The notes under the pieces are model-generated. The model ran no database searches, was not told the DNA's origin, and was given only the letters and a program-made list of their open reading frames with translations. A DNA stretch of 64,000 nt, from the NCBI GenBank assembly GCA_028023455.1, contig JAQFVV010006450.1, forward strand, positions 1,093,501 to 1,157,500. The letters run 5' to 3'. Positions 1 to 11,456 of this stretch are shown one piece after another. How positions within the stretch are numbered: position 1 is the stretch's first letter; the number at the start of each line of letters is the position of its first letter. The translations under genes were made by a program, and so were the position numbers. This stretch comes from Epiperipatus broadwayi. Taxonomy: Eukaryota; Onychophora; Udeonychophora; Euonychophora; Peripatidae.

Positions 1-904
1 TGAAAGGAAATTTGCATCCATTAAAAATTGATTCCAATATTATTTTGTTTATAAAAGAAATAATTTTTAGAAAAGAAACTTTTACAATCAAGTGACATTA
101 AAATTTGTTTTTATTTCTATTTTAATTGATCATTAACATTTTTTAGTGAAAGCTTTTTTAATAAAATATTTTATCATTTTACATGTATTACTGAAAACTT
201 ACTGAACCAATATCAACACATTTGAAATTCAACCTGCTAACACTATTGGATTGGAAAACACTGAAATATTTCATTGTCGAATTGCATTGTCATTGATTTC
301 TAACATGTGTACAAAATTTAAAGAAAATCCGTTTGATAGAAGAATATTAAAAATCAATTATTAAAATTTAACCTAAACAATCAAACAGAGTTCTGAGTTA
401 AATAAAAGTGTTTAATAAGCTGGAAATATAAATTAATAATGAAGAAATGTTGAAAAGAGTTTAAAGAGGATGACTTTTTGATAAAATTATGAACAAGAAC
501 TATGAAAGGAATATTGGGAATCCAGAAATATGATGGACAGAGATTAATAATAAGTTGATTGGAGAATCTTGAATATAAAAGTATCTAAGAGGTCTTGAGA
601 TTTAGAGCAAGAATCTGTATGTGGGAAGTGTATTTGATAGGTAACTAATGATGATGATAACTTATCTTTATAGGATTACTGATCTTACCTTCAAATGTAA
701 TCACATAAAATTTTTGTCTTCTATTGACAGCAGATTTATACAACTCCTTTCTAAATTAATGATTTGAAGTAAACAATTCTCACATTAACTGACACTGATA
801 ATGACAAAACTCTGCAACACTTTTTTAAATAACTTCCAGTGTCCAGATAATGGATGTGTGATTCAGCCAGAACCTTACTACAACCTTCTATAAATATCAA
901 CCAA

Positions 905-907
<3 letters not shown>
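1..907. repeat. Long dispersed repeat, copy 1 (truncated by window edge)
   Basis: This block is repeated in the same orientation at 6283-7191 with only scattered substitutions and one-base indels. Both copies end at the same point, CCAAGCA, and run into a TA microsatellite. Around 480-660 there is a stretch ending in AACTAATGATGATGATAA, which resembles the GAT-rich 3' tails of some LINEs, so this may be a retrotransposon 3' region. No reading frame in it resembles a known protein. The left edge of the window cuts this copy. Confidence 0.85.

Positions 908-936
<29 letters not shown>
907..936. repeat. (TA)n microsatellite
   Basis: About 30 bases of uninterrupted TA directly follow the end of repeat copy 1. 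The same junction, repeat then TA, occurs at copy 2. Confidence 0.95.
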
Positions 937-939
<3 letters not shown>

Positions 940-1189
940 AACAAAATTAAAGAGTTCAAAAGATATAACTAAGTAAATGTTCAAAAAATAACACTATTAA
1001 GAATTATAAGCAAATTATGAGCAATGTATTAATAACCAGTGTATTATATGAAATCGTATATGGAAATCACGTGAAGTGAGTACACTAATAATTCAATAAA
1101 ATATAACTCAGGTATACAGGCAGTAGGTTTTATCCACTTTCATTTCTTGGTTTGATGTTAAGTGCATGTTTAAACAAATACTAAGTGAA

Positions 1190-1290
1190 TATGGTCTAGC
1201 AGGGCGCCACTAGATTATCTGAATCTAGACACGGTTATATCTGATAACCTTTCACATGTACCGGGTTTGAATCCCTTTTTGGTACTTTAT
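1190..1290 (+). repeat. tRNA-derived SINE head
   Basis: TGGTCTAGCAGGG (1192-1204) fits the RNA polymerase III A box and GGGTTTGAATCCC (1263-1275) fits the B box. The intervening sequence is longer than in a normal tRNA and no complete cloverleaf or matched acceptor stem forms. This looks like a SINE or an old tRNA pseudogene, not a working tRNA gene. Confidence 0.5.
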
Positions 1291-4200
1291 TTCTAAAAAA
1301 TGAGAGATTTTGCTTTTTGAGCCATATCACTATAAGCACTAATAGTTAGGTAAAAGTAAAACATCTTTAAACCACAGTGGAGTTCATTGAATATAAATCA
1401 TTTCTCAGATCTTAACATAACAAATGTGTTTCAATAGTTTTGTAAGTTTACTAGCTCAGATTATATATAACTAATTGAGGATGGCAATTCACTCATCCTT
1501 GCATGAAATAGATGATGGGATGTGGTTATAATAATACTAAGAAATCACTAAATATTATAAAATCAATATTTATTTATGGCCTTTAAACAGTTAAACAGCT
1601 CATTAATTAAAGGTTGATGACGATGATGATGATGATAATAATAACGATAATGACAAGGGTTTCAACTACAGCTCTAGGACTAAGCCTAAACATAAAACTA
1701 AATTTTATAAAGAAATGCATAATTATTGCTTAATTTTAGCATACTTAATTATATCTTAAATAACTAATATTCAACCATTGATGATGATGAATAATCACAC
1801 TTAACAAAGACTACACTTAATGAAATATATACACCTCGTTTAATAAAACAAACTAATATTTATTACTACATTTCTAACATATACAGAAAAATTTCTAGAT
1901 AAATATGAAAATTGACATGAATAATAATAATAATTGATTATATAACACTCCTCAGATTAATTTTAAGTTCTTCCCCCTTTCCCTTCAAATGTATTTTGTG
2001 TTAAGTTGGACGTCACATTAACCATGATTTTCACTCCATGAGAAAAGTATTTAAAAAAAATTATTATCTGCTCATTGGCATACATACTTTAGAATCCCAC
2101 ATGTAAATAGAATATAAATAGAAATGTTAATAAAATTGAAAGAGCAAGTTTTAGAAACAAGTTTTAAATTATTTTCTCCCCCTCCCTTCCAAGCGCTGAA
2201 ATCTATACTTAACTTGAAACAAAATAATCTAATATTCTAACACTACTTGTTACTCCACATTCAATGCAATTATACACATATAAAATATCATTATGTATGT
2301 GCTGTTTTATCCCATGATAACAAACTATTATTTAAAACCAAAATAATAATATATTAGTTAAAACTAAAATCATAATACCATAAAAAAAAAAAAAAAAAAA
2401 ATTGTTTTACATATTAATATTGTAAAATTAATAAACAAATCATTTTTATACATTCAAGATCATTTATGAAGCTCAAAGTTATTATTAGTAAGACATTCTT
2501 GTTTTAATCGATCTGAATAGTCTTTAAAAGTTCTTTAAATAAAAATATACCACTTTATTGCTAAAATGTTTATTAAGACTGATATCATAAAGAAAATAGA
2601 TATAAAAAGTCATATTACCGATCTTTTGTTTGTGGCGAATTTTCAAGGGTTCAAACTTGTCTATATTTCTGCAGCTACTATGTGGGAACAATCTCTTTCT
2701 TGAGGTGGATCACTATTTGATGATGATGACTCTATTGAGGTTATTTGCTTTAGTGGACAATTTGGAAATCATTATAGTAAATTTTCTTCTCTTCTTGTCA
2801 AGCATGTGGATGAAATACAGCAGTTGTTTTCACATTTATAAATTTTCTTGAGTTTAAAATCAGTTGTTGGAACAATTAATTGGACTTGATGATTAATATT
2901 TATCAGTAGATTAATTCATCTTCTTTGAATGCAGGTGAATGCTTTCTTCCTTCTATTAAAAACATCTTATTTATCTGGTCAGTTGAAAGGTGTAGAATAT
3001 TATTTTAGACATCTTTTCTTTCCTATGTGATGTGCAGCCTCCCCAGATGGTCTGGCAAATGGAATATACATATAATTTTTCTAGCCCGCCATCTCTTATA
3101 TTTTCAACGTTCAATATTATAGTTTAATATCTGAATCAATCACAATAATAATCTTATAATTTAAGACAGCTTTTTATATCCAATTTTTAGCTACCTTAAC
3201 CAATCAGAGATAGCATCACTTGCTATTTTTGGACAAAATTGGTTTTAATTAGATCTCTAATTTATTTTCAACTAAATTATTTTTCAACTGAAAAGTTTAA
3301 TCCTTTTTCCAGACACTTTTGTTTAAAAAAAAAAATAGACTCAATTCTTATTTCCTTTCTTTTGTTTTTTCTTTCTTTTTAACATCCAGGTAACACTTCA
3401 AATCTTTGAGCTTCCTTCTTTAGATCTTGATAAGACAAATTCAATTTTTAGAGTTCTGACTCATTATAAGCTTTCAAAGTGACAATCATTTACAAAAAAT
3501 TACTACAAAGATCGATATCTGATTAAACAGATTTCCTCTTTTAACAAAAAAAATTGTACAAAAAAAATAATTTCACAGATTTAATACTTCCTTTTCTTTC
3601 AATATTTAAGAAATGTAAATTTTTGTATGTAATGTACACATATCCTTCATTCTTTCAAATCATTCATAAACTAACCTTAAATACTATAATTGCTAGCTTA
3701 ATAATTATAACCCAATTATTTAATTAAATCTGTAACTTTTAAATCCCACTTATAATTAAAGAAAAGCAAAATAGAAGTATAGAATAAAATGTTCAAGCAT
3801 AGCTTAGTTTTAAAGAAAGTTAAAATGTTGAATATTTGAAATATAAAATAAATAAATAATTTACACATACATTGCCTATATGTATGCATTGTAACTTTGC
3901 TTTTTAAAGAAATTTAAATATTAAATAGTTTAAATGTGTGTATTACCTTTCTATCAACACACAAACAAATAAAGCATATAATTGTTGTCCCATTCTTTCT
4001 GTTTAAAGCTTTTGAAATTTTGATCTGGAAGGGTTTGAACTTGGATGCCCTACAGCTTCTTTTATGATTATATAAAATTGTGATGATGATTTTGTTTGAC
4101 CTTTTCTACATGCACATTACTATAAATTTGACTAGTGACCAAATTGTAATGGCACAATATATATATATATATATATACATAATATTAGAAAGCTGAAACT

Positions 4201-4929
4201 TATATGAATTAGAAGAGCCATATTCAACCTGCTGTCCGTCCCCCCAAGCTTTTATGTGCAGCCAAAACACACACTCATTAATCTTAGTTTTTAAAATCTT
4301 GAGATGTGCAGCACCTAACCACCTCTCACTTCAATCAGAAACTGCTGTCATGACAGCCTTGTTTGTTTTATGGTACCTAACTATGTTAATGTGTGACAGT
4401 TTTTCTTCTTACAAACTTCAAGTATTGATTATGATAGCAAACTTGTGAAACTGTTTTGAAACATATGTCTAATTATAATTTATTTACCCACAATAGAAGG
4501 AGAGTATTCTAAATACAAACAAAAAATATCCGACAAAAATAGTGTTTTAACATGATTAGGAAGAAAAATACTTTGTTACAAAATAAACACAGTTCAGCAA
4601 CTTATTAGATTTGCCATGAAAATATTATATTAAAAAAATATAGCATTGCTTATCATTATACAATGAAATATAAGTTATTTAAGGATTCTTTTTTGTGGAA
4701 CTTTAGTAAGATAAGAAGATGAATAGTACTTATATTGACATTCTTTTACATATCTCAGTGCAATGGCCAAGCAGAAAAAATATATAGATGTGGGAGATGA
4801 ATCATTATATCTAATTTAATTAAATTACTAATTAATTAAGAATCTAATTAAATTAATGAAAAACTATGCATCTATTGCAAGAATATACAAAACCAAATAC
4901 TAGATAATTTTTCAATTACTATAATCAGA
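1291..4929. other. A/T-rich intergenic stretch, no gene seen
   Basis: It contains a GAT/AAT microsatellite at about 1613-1655, poly-A at 2382-2400 and a TA run near 4158-4178. Around 4030 a GGGTTTGAACTTGG motif could be a B box on the other strand, but no matching A box is convincing. Open frames at 2630-2851 and 4254-4448 are short, leucine-rich and resemble nothing recognised. Confidence 0.7.
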
Positions 4930-5250
4930 TTCCAAACACCTACATACAAGAAGTAAATTTAATAATAGTAGAAATATATTTTATTTTTAATGAAATATAT
5001 ATCAATTATATAAAAAATAATAAATGTTAAACTGAGAGATTTTATGTTAGATAAAATATATTAATTAATTTTGTAAATGTTTAAGCACTCAGTACTAATT
5101 AATTAAATTTTGTCTAACATAAAATCTTTTTTTCAGCATTGACTATTTTTTATGTAATTAATATATATTTTATTAACATAAAATATATTTCTATTATTAA
5201 CTTTACACCTTATTATATATATATATATACAAAGGTGTTTTGAATACCTA
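4930..5250. repeat. Foldback (hairpin) element
   Basis: The segment 4955-5075 is the imperfect reverse complement of 5095-5205. The arms share AGATTTTATGTTAGA and its complement, as well as the AGAAATATATTTTAT blocks. The loop is about 20 bases. The outer ends also pair partly (CCAAACACCT near 4932 and AGGTGTTTTG near 5233). It has the form of a foldback MITE. No target-site duplication was settled. Confidence 0.65.
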
Positions 5251-5279
5251 CATAGCACCAACTATAATAAAAACTAAAG

Positions 5280-5522
5280 TTGGTATTGAATTTTCTCCAG
5301 AAATCTACTGCCTTATGCAAGGGATTTAAGAACAGATATCAGGATTTAAGAAATATTAAGACTTGTCTGTTGCTTGCAGATAATCTCTTGTACTTAGAAA
5401 CAGCAATTATTATACAAGTAGATATACTGAGATATGATTATGTGAAACTATTTGACAAATTCACTGAGCTCAAAAATGTTATAAATCTAGTTATAATTTT
5501 TTTAAAAAGTGGGAGGGAATAA
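5280..5522 (+). pseudogene. Possible hAT-like transposase fragment (tentative)
   Basis: An 80-codon open stretch begins without a clear ATG. Its residues FKNRYQDLRNI and LFDKFTELKN loosely resemble the region before the C-terminal dimerisation domain of GTF2IRD2-like hAT transposases. The match is by eye and weak. It sits between a foldback element and unremarkable A/T-rich sequence, with no promoter or splice signal. It could equally be a chance frame. Confidence 0.2.
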
Positions 5523-6282
5523 GTATGCCAAATTTTGGAAATTAGTGCCTAAAAAATATAATACTGTACATATGTATGTCTAAATGCTGCTAACATTGTT
5601 CACATTAACCTGTCTTTATGAATCAATCTATTCTAAAATGAAATTTGCGAAGAATGTATTAGAATATATTACAAGTAATGTGAAGCAATTATAAATAATC
5701 AAAAGTTTGTCTCAACATCAAAAATCATACTAATTTTTAAATAAACACTTGGACACATTTAGATTCAATTTTTACATTATCATATTATTAAGTATAATGT
5801 ACTATGTTCCAGCTGTGTAACAGAAAACATGTGCCCAAGGGAAAAAAGATTAGTATGGTTGAATTAGAACATTGAAGTGCCCGCTTCTGAGCTTTTTATG
5901 AATTAATATATTTGGTGTTGTATTAATATGAGTTTATGCTACCAGTTTTAAATCAGTTTTTGTATACATGAAAATACATATACATATAGGAATAAGTTTC
6001 CAAAAGCCTTCCAAAGTTGCCATTAATATTTTAAGACATAGTAAAAAAATTAAAAACAATTAGAACATTGTCAAGAACTTTCTTAGCTGCAATATTTTCT
6101 TCCTTAATCATATTCAAATATAAAAGTGAGTTTTCAGTGCTCATTAAATAAAAGATGTTTATAAAATATTTTTTATATAGTTATTTTTAACTTGCTAGTG
6201 TGAAGATATTTTTTATGATTATTTCTGTTTAAATTTTAAAATGGAGAACAAAAACAATGTTCCATGCAGTCAGTATAATATT
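5523..6282. other. A/T-rich stretch, nothing recognised
   Basis: No tRNA-like boxes, inverted repeat or coding signal was seen before the second copy of the 910 bp repeat begins. Confidence 0.6.
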
Positions 6283-7191
6283 TGAAAGGAAATTTTCACC
6301 CATTAAAAATTGATTCCAATATTATTTTGTTTATAAAAGAAATAATTTTTAGAAAAGAAACTTTTACAATCAAGTGACATTAAAATTTGTTTTTATTTTT
6401 ACTTTAATTGATCATTAGCATTTTTTTAGTGAAAGCTTTTTTAATAAAATATTTCATCATTTTAAATGAATTACTGAAAACTTACTAATCCAATATCAAC
6501 ACATTTGAAATTCAACCTGCTAACATTATTGGATTGGAAAACACTGATATGTTTCATTGTTGAATTGCATTATCATTGATTTCTAACATGTGTACAAAAT
6601 TTGAAGAAAATCCGTTTGATAGAAGAATATTAAAAATCAATTATTAAAATTTAACCTAAACAATCAAACAGAGTTCTGAGTTAAATAAAAGTGTTTAATA
6701 AGCTGGAAAGATAAATTAATAATGAAGAAATGTTGAAAAGAGTTTAAAGAGGATGACTTTTTGATAAAATTATGAACAAGAACCATGAAAGGAATATTGG
6801 GAATCCAGAAATAATGATGGACAGAGATTAGTAATAAGTTGATTGGAGAATCTTGAATATAAAAGTATCTAAGAGGTCTTGAGATTTAGAGCAAGAATCT
6901 GTATGTGGGAAGTGTGTTTGACAGGTAACTAATGATGATGATAACTTATCTCTATAGGATTACTGATCTTACTTACAAATAAAATCACATAAAATTTTTG
7001 TCTTCTATTGACAGCAGATTCATACAACTGCTTTCTAAATTAATGATTTGAAGTAAACAATTCTCACATTAACTGATGCTAAAAATGACAAAACTCTGCA
7101 ACACTTTTTCAAATGACTTCCAGTGTCTAGATAATGGAAGTGTGATTCAACCAGAACCTTACTACAACATTCTATAAATATCAACCAAGCA
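6283..7191. repeat. Long dispersed repeat, copy 2
   Basis: This is the second, full-looking copy of the repeat at 1-907, same orientation, about 6.28 kb away. It shares the opening TGAAAGGAAATTT and the closing CCAAGCA followed by TA repeats. The minus-strand frame 7035-7358 (and its counterpart at 751-984) is open through this repeat and the TA run, but shows no known domain. Confidence 0.85.
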
Positions 7192-7258
7192 TATATATAT
7201 ATATATATATATATATATGCTTGGTATATATTTATATATATATATATATATATAATAT
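7191..7258. repeat. Compound TA microsatellite
   Basis: Two TA runs are separated by TGCTTGGTATATATTT. The TGCTTGG is the inverse of the CCAAGCA at the repeat end, so the microsatellite is itself a small palindrome. Confidence 0.85.
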
Positions 7259-7275
7259 TCAAATTTATATATATT

Positions 7276-7735
7276 AAATACACAGAGGTAAAACTCCATA
7301 TAGTAGCACCACTCAGTGCAAGCCAGAATAACCAATGGATGCAGGAAGATTTGTGCATAAAATCCTCTCTAGTGCCTACTCATACAATATCCCCAGAATA
7401 GTTTTTAGCTTGTGACTTTCATCAATAAGAAGCCTTGGATCTGAGAGTACTGCATCTAGATCTTAGGATCTAATGCAACCCTCCAGTAGCCACTTAAAAA
7501 TTTTAGCTAACTATAAAGCTTTGAGTCTAAAATGAAAACACAATAATGTTTTTAAACTAAACTCATCAGCTTATATAGTTGTATAGATCTGAATTCAATT
7601 CAGCATCCATACTTTTTGGTATCTTTGGTTATTTAATAATCATAGTCACCATAATCTTATTGGGCAGAATTGGTATTAAACCATCAAAGCTCACATGATC
7701 ACCATTATTTGTGCTTACACAAACTTTTTCACAGT
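7276..7735 (-). mobile_element. Penelope-type unit A with decayed hammerhead
   Basis: In minus-strand sense it carries the family landmarks: the ACCAATxCTGCC end, the GGAGGGTTGCATTAGATC body, the hammerhead region and the CTACTATATGGAG end. Its hammerhead (about 7388-7445, minus strand) is damaged. The core starts TTGATGA instead of CTGATGA, GAAA has become AAAA, and the CTAG has become CTAT. It should not cleave. It abuts the inverted unit B. Confidence 0.8.
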
Positions 7736-8115
7736 GACAAAACTCTCCATACAGTAGTGTCACTCAGTGCAAGCCAGAGTAATCAATGGATGCAGGAAGG
7801 TGTTTTTATTTTTAGACTAACAGCTTTATGGTTAGCTAAAAAAGTAAAAGGTGGCTGCTGGAGAGTTGTATTAGATCCTAAGATCTAGATGCGGTACTCT
7901 CAGATCCAAGACTCCTCACTGATGAAAGCCACAAGCTATAAACTAGTCTGGAGATATTGGATGGGTAGGCACTAGATAGAGATTTTATGCACAAACCTTC
8001 CTGCATCTATTGATTACTCTGGCTTGCATTGAGTAACACTACTGTATGGAAAGTTTTGCCTCTGTGAAAAACAGCTTGTGTAAGTATATAGAATGGTGAT
8101 CATGTGATGTTTGAT
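7735..8115 (+). mobile_element. Penelope-type unit B, inverted, with mutated hammerhead
   Basis: The first 65 bases repeat the start of unit A's orientation (CTCCATACAGTAGTGTCACT). The sequence then switches to the opposite orientation and runs through body, hammerhead and terminus on the plus strand. The switch makes a snap-back junction near 7800-7805. The unit lies between unit A and the GIY-YIG remnant at 8320-8690. Confidence 0.8.
7904..7962 (+). ncRNA. Hammerhead ribozyme-like motif, probably inactive
   Basis: CTGATGA is at 7919-7925 and stem II pairs AGC (7927-7929) with GCT (7935-7937) around CACAA. TAAA (7939-7942) stands where GAAA is required, followed by CTAG and TC at 7943-7948. 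Stem I pairs ATCCAA with TTGGAT plus the inner CCTCA/TGGAG. The missing G12, the general base in known hammerheads, argues against activity. Confidence 0.6.
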
Positions 8116-8319
8116 GGTTTATATTAAATAGAGTAATATTTATATAATTTAACTTACTCTACAAGAAGTACTTTCTATTATATTCCTTTTAGTCTTTGTC
8201 AACTATATAACATTGAATAATTAAAACAAGACATCATTTCATAATTTCATTCAATTCCCCCACATTTTGTTATTTTAATGTTTGATGATTGATGATTCAT
8301 TAACATTTGACGATTTCTT

Positions 8320-8690
8320 GAAATTAATGTAGCCTCTTTTATTTATGTTTATTGTGGCAATGTTCAATTTGTACAATTTTTATGTTTTTATAATCAAATT
8401 TAAACCTGTATTTACAAGTTTTATTATGATCAAATATAACAGATGGTGGTTTATTTTCATATTTTCCTGATTGTTTGTCTTTTTAAACTCTTTTATATAA
8501 AAGCATATGTTTTTTTATTCTTTTTTCTAATGTACATTTAGATTCACCAGTATATTGTAAGCCATATTTACATATTAATTTATACATAATACAATTTTGA
8601 TTAAAACTTAATTTTTTGCTTTTAGAATTATTAATTAATCTATTTGTATTATTTGTAGAGAAAATGCAAATTGACACATACAATTGTAAA
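8320..8690 (-). pseudogene. Penelope-like retroelement GIY-YIG endonuclease remnant
   Basis: Penelope-like retroelements encode a reverse transcriptase joined to a C-terminal GIY-YIG endonuclease that nicks the target. Here the minus strand is open for 66 codons (8483-8683). It contains CIMYKLICKYGLQYTGES followed by TLEKRIKKH, the usual Penelope arrangement: YKL, a C-x-K-Y-G segment, YTGE(S/T), then a basic KRIKKH helix. After a stop near 8485 the frame continues recognisably (FDHNKTCKYRFKFDY) to about 8330. No reverse transcriptase domain could be recognised upstream, so this is a C-terminal fragment. It is the only trace of an autonomous partner for the hammerhead-bearing units, two of which lie just downstream on the same strand sense. 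Confidence 0.72.
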
Positions 8691-10918
8691 TTTTCTCATA
8701 AACATAACTTATTCATCTGATATAAATGATATAATTTAATATATATATATATTTACATCCTAATGATTATTACATAGATTACCCCAGAGATTCTTTTCTC
8801 ATTTTTAGCCCAGATTTGAACTTCAAGCATTTAAAAATTAATATTTACAAAGATGATGATATGATAGAGGTCCAGATTTAGGTCATCTGAAGAGAGCTGC
8901 TTCACCCAGAAATACATCTTGGGAATCCTTCATGTTTTTCAAATATTTTTATCATGTGTTTGAATCTAATTTAGTGAAGTAGAAGTTTTAAGAATATTTA
9001 TATACTTTAATATTTTTGCATTAATATATATATTCAGAATTCTCTAAGAAAATAACTAAGACATTATTGAAACATTATCAACAATCTTGAAAGTCATAGG
9101 TTCAATAGCAATCAAACCCATTTATCTATTGATCTTCCTCCACATAAGTGTATCTTGCCTATTTTTATATATATGGTGGAGGGAGGGACAAAACATTTGA
9201 TGTATATTTTCTCTTTATAAAATATTCTTGTCAATATATATACTAGTAAATCTTCAGGAGAAAAGTTGTGTTATAAGGATGATCCTGAAGGTTCTGTTCA
9301 CTGTTCATTTAGACAGAGATAAAGAATTAATCTCAGGAGTTTGGTACTTTTTTTTCAATCTGGATGTTTTTCTAAGATAAGCTTCAATAATTATACAATA
9401 TATTTGTGTTAATCTCTCTTGCTGAAAGCATATTAATGTTACTAGGCAACAAGGTATTATGACTAACTGTTTATCTGATCATCTGTGGTAGTAATTTTTC
9501 ATTGTTATCTCTTTTTTCTTTCTCCTTTTTTAATTTAATGATTTAAACTACCATTAGTCATTTTGAATTAAATTTTACTATATTTTTCAATTATATATAT
9601 ATTTCTTTTGATTCTAATTTTTACATTAACATTTTTTTATTATTATTATTTTCAATATATTCCTTTTTATCATTTCATTTCTGTTTCCTTTTGAAATTCA
9701 AACCTCCGTTCCACAACCATGTTTTTAAAAAGTTAAGAATAAGTTGTTTAATAGCTTGTTTTTCATTTAACTAAGGATGCCTTAAGTTTCAAAATGTATT
9801 TTAAATTCATTTTTATTTATCTAGTCACTTTTGTATATATATATAGATAATATAACTTTGAATAATTAATTTCTTATTTTTTGATATCTTTTTTTAGTCA
9901 CTACAATATACCTGGGTAATACAAATCTGTTAAACAATGTTTTAATTTTATTTAAATTTATTCTTATTCTTTTGCAAAAATAATATATCATCTCCAAACC
10001 TATGTTGGATTAAGTCCCAAATGAATAAATTTTTTTTTGTTTTTTTTTTTTTAAATTTTGATATATAATACAGTTATATGTGAAAAAATTTAAACCAAAG
10101 AGGGTAGGGGAGGGGAATTGGTATACATTATATTTAAAGGGTATAGGACAAAATATTATTTATGTTTCTTTCATACTTGCATTAATTAACTATCATGATT
10201 TTCTTATGCTGCTCTTGGGAGTATGTTATTGATCTAATACAACTTTTGATTTTTGTTTATACATGGCTTGCATACCACATTCATATGTATACATTGAAAC
10301 TTTCTTATTGACATAATTTTATCTTATCATTGATTTCTTTTGAATCCACTCTAATGTGTAAATAAAGTTTTAATTTTTGAAAGTAGGACAAAATATCATT
10401 TTATGATATCTTTCTTAATATGAAAAAGAACTATTAATAATCTGTACATGATTGAATTATAATACATTGGAAAAATGTCTAGAGAAATATTAAATTATCC
10501 ACTGAAAATCAGACTATGGATATTAAATTGACATTTAAAAACTTTAGGATGGGAAAAATGCTAGAAAAGTCCAATTTAAAATATTGTAAATATTTTATAT
10601 TTTATTTAGAATCACCAAATTCTTGGTTAAAACCATTGAATCAGAAAACCAGGGCTAAAAAAGTTAAATGAATATATCAGTTAAAGATAGTAAAACTCAA
10701 ATGAAATAATTTACGTTTCTGCAAAATGATGAGTGAGGTTGCCAAATATCTTGGATCTACAGCTAATATCAGATGGTAAAAATTTTAGGAAAAAAAATTA
10801 TATACCAAATTTATTTCATTATAATTCAGCTTCCTATTGATAATAATGTGAGATAAATGGCATCTTGTTAAATGGAGTGAAGTTGTATATTATTTCCATT
10901 TTAAACATTTCTCATACT
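8691..10918. other. A/T-rich stretch, no gene seen
   Basis: If the Penelope element were complete, its reverse transcriptase should lie here on the minus strand. No recognisable reverse transcriptase motif was found, so it is deleted or too decayed to see. Small TA runs and a poly-T stretch near 10028 are the only other structure. Confidence 0.6.
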
Positions 10919-11022
10919 AAACAAGGCCAAATTCTCCATATAGTAGTGCCACCTTGGGCCAACCCGAGTAATCAATGGATGCCAGAAAGCTTATGCATAA
11001 AATCCCTATCTAGTGTCTACTC

Positions 11023-11081
11023 ATCCAATATCCCCAGATTAGTTTCTGGCTTGTGGCCTTCATCAGTGAGGAACCTTGTAT
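11023..11081 (-). ncRNA. Type I hammerhead ribozyme, nearly intact
   Basis: Read on the minus strand, CTGATGA is at 11066-11060 and stem II pairs GGC with GCC around CACAA. GAAA is at 11046-11043, then CTAA and TC. The inner part of stem I pairs TCCTCA with TGGGGA. The outer ATACAA/TTGGAT has one mismatch. The only core-adjacent change is CTAG to CTAA, which weakens the proposed four-base intermolecular stem III but keeps an NUH cleavage triplet (AUC). Confidence 0.7.
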
Positions 11082-11334
11082 CAGAGAGCACTGCACCTAG
11101 ATCTTAGGATCTAATGCAACTCTCTAGCAGCCACCTTTTAACTCTATTTAACTACAAAACTATGAGAATGAAATTTAAAACACAATATTTTCAATCTAAG
11201 CTCAATAGCTTATATAGTCATATGGGTCTGAACTCAGTTCAGCACCCATCCATTTTGGTGTCTTTGGCTCTTTAACAACCATAGCCACCACTATCCTATT
11301 AGGCAGGATTGGTGTTAAACCACTAAACATCACA

Positions 11335-11451
11335 TGATCACTATCTCTTATAATAGCACATAATTGTTATTAAACAAGGCAAAACTCTACTGTATGGAGA
11401 GTTTTGCCTTGTTTAATAACAATTATGTGCTAGTATAAGAGATAGTGATCA
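11335..11451. repeat. Near-perfect palindrome at end of unit C
   Basis: The 54-base arm 11335-11388 is the reverse complement of 11398-11451 with a single mismatch and a 9-base loop. The arms are the family's terminal sequence (TGATCACTATCTCTTA through AACAAGGCAAAACTCT). This is an inverted duplication of the element's own end, not random A/T symmetry. Confidence 0.92.
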
Positions 11452-11456
11452 TTTCT

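Larger units (their letters stand above)
10919..11456 (-). mobile_element. Penelope-type unit C with hammerhead and snap-back end
   Basis: This is a near full-length minus-sense unit. On the plus strand it reads from GGCCAAATTCTCCATATAGT through the hammerhead to GTTAAACCACTAAACATC, followed by a second terminal segment that folds back on itself. It carries one of the better preserved hammerheads in the window. The plus-strand frame 10865-11107 is a chance frame through this unit. Confidence 0.85.

Noticed and set aside
7035-7358. 107-codon minus-strand frame
   Set aside because: It runs through a TA microsatellite (YIYIYI) and two different repeats. Its similarity to the frame at 751-984 only reflects the underlying 910 bp DNA repeat.
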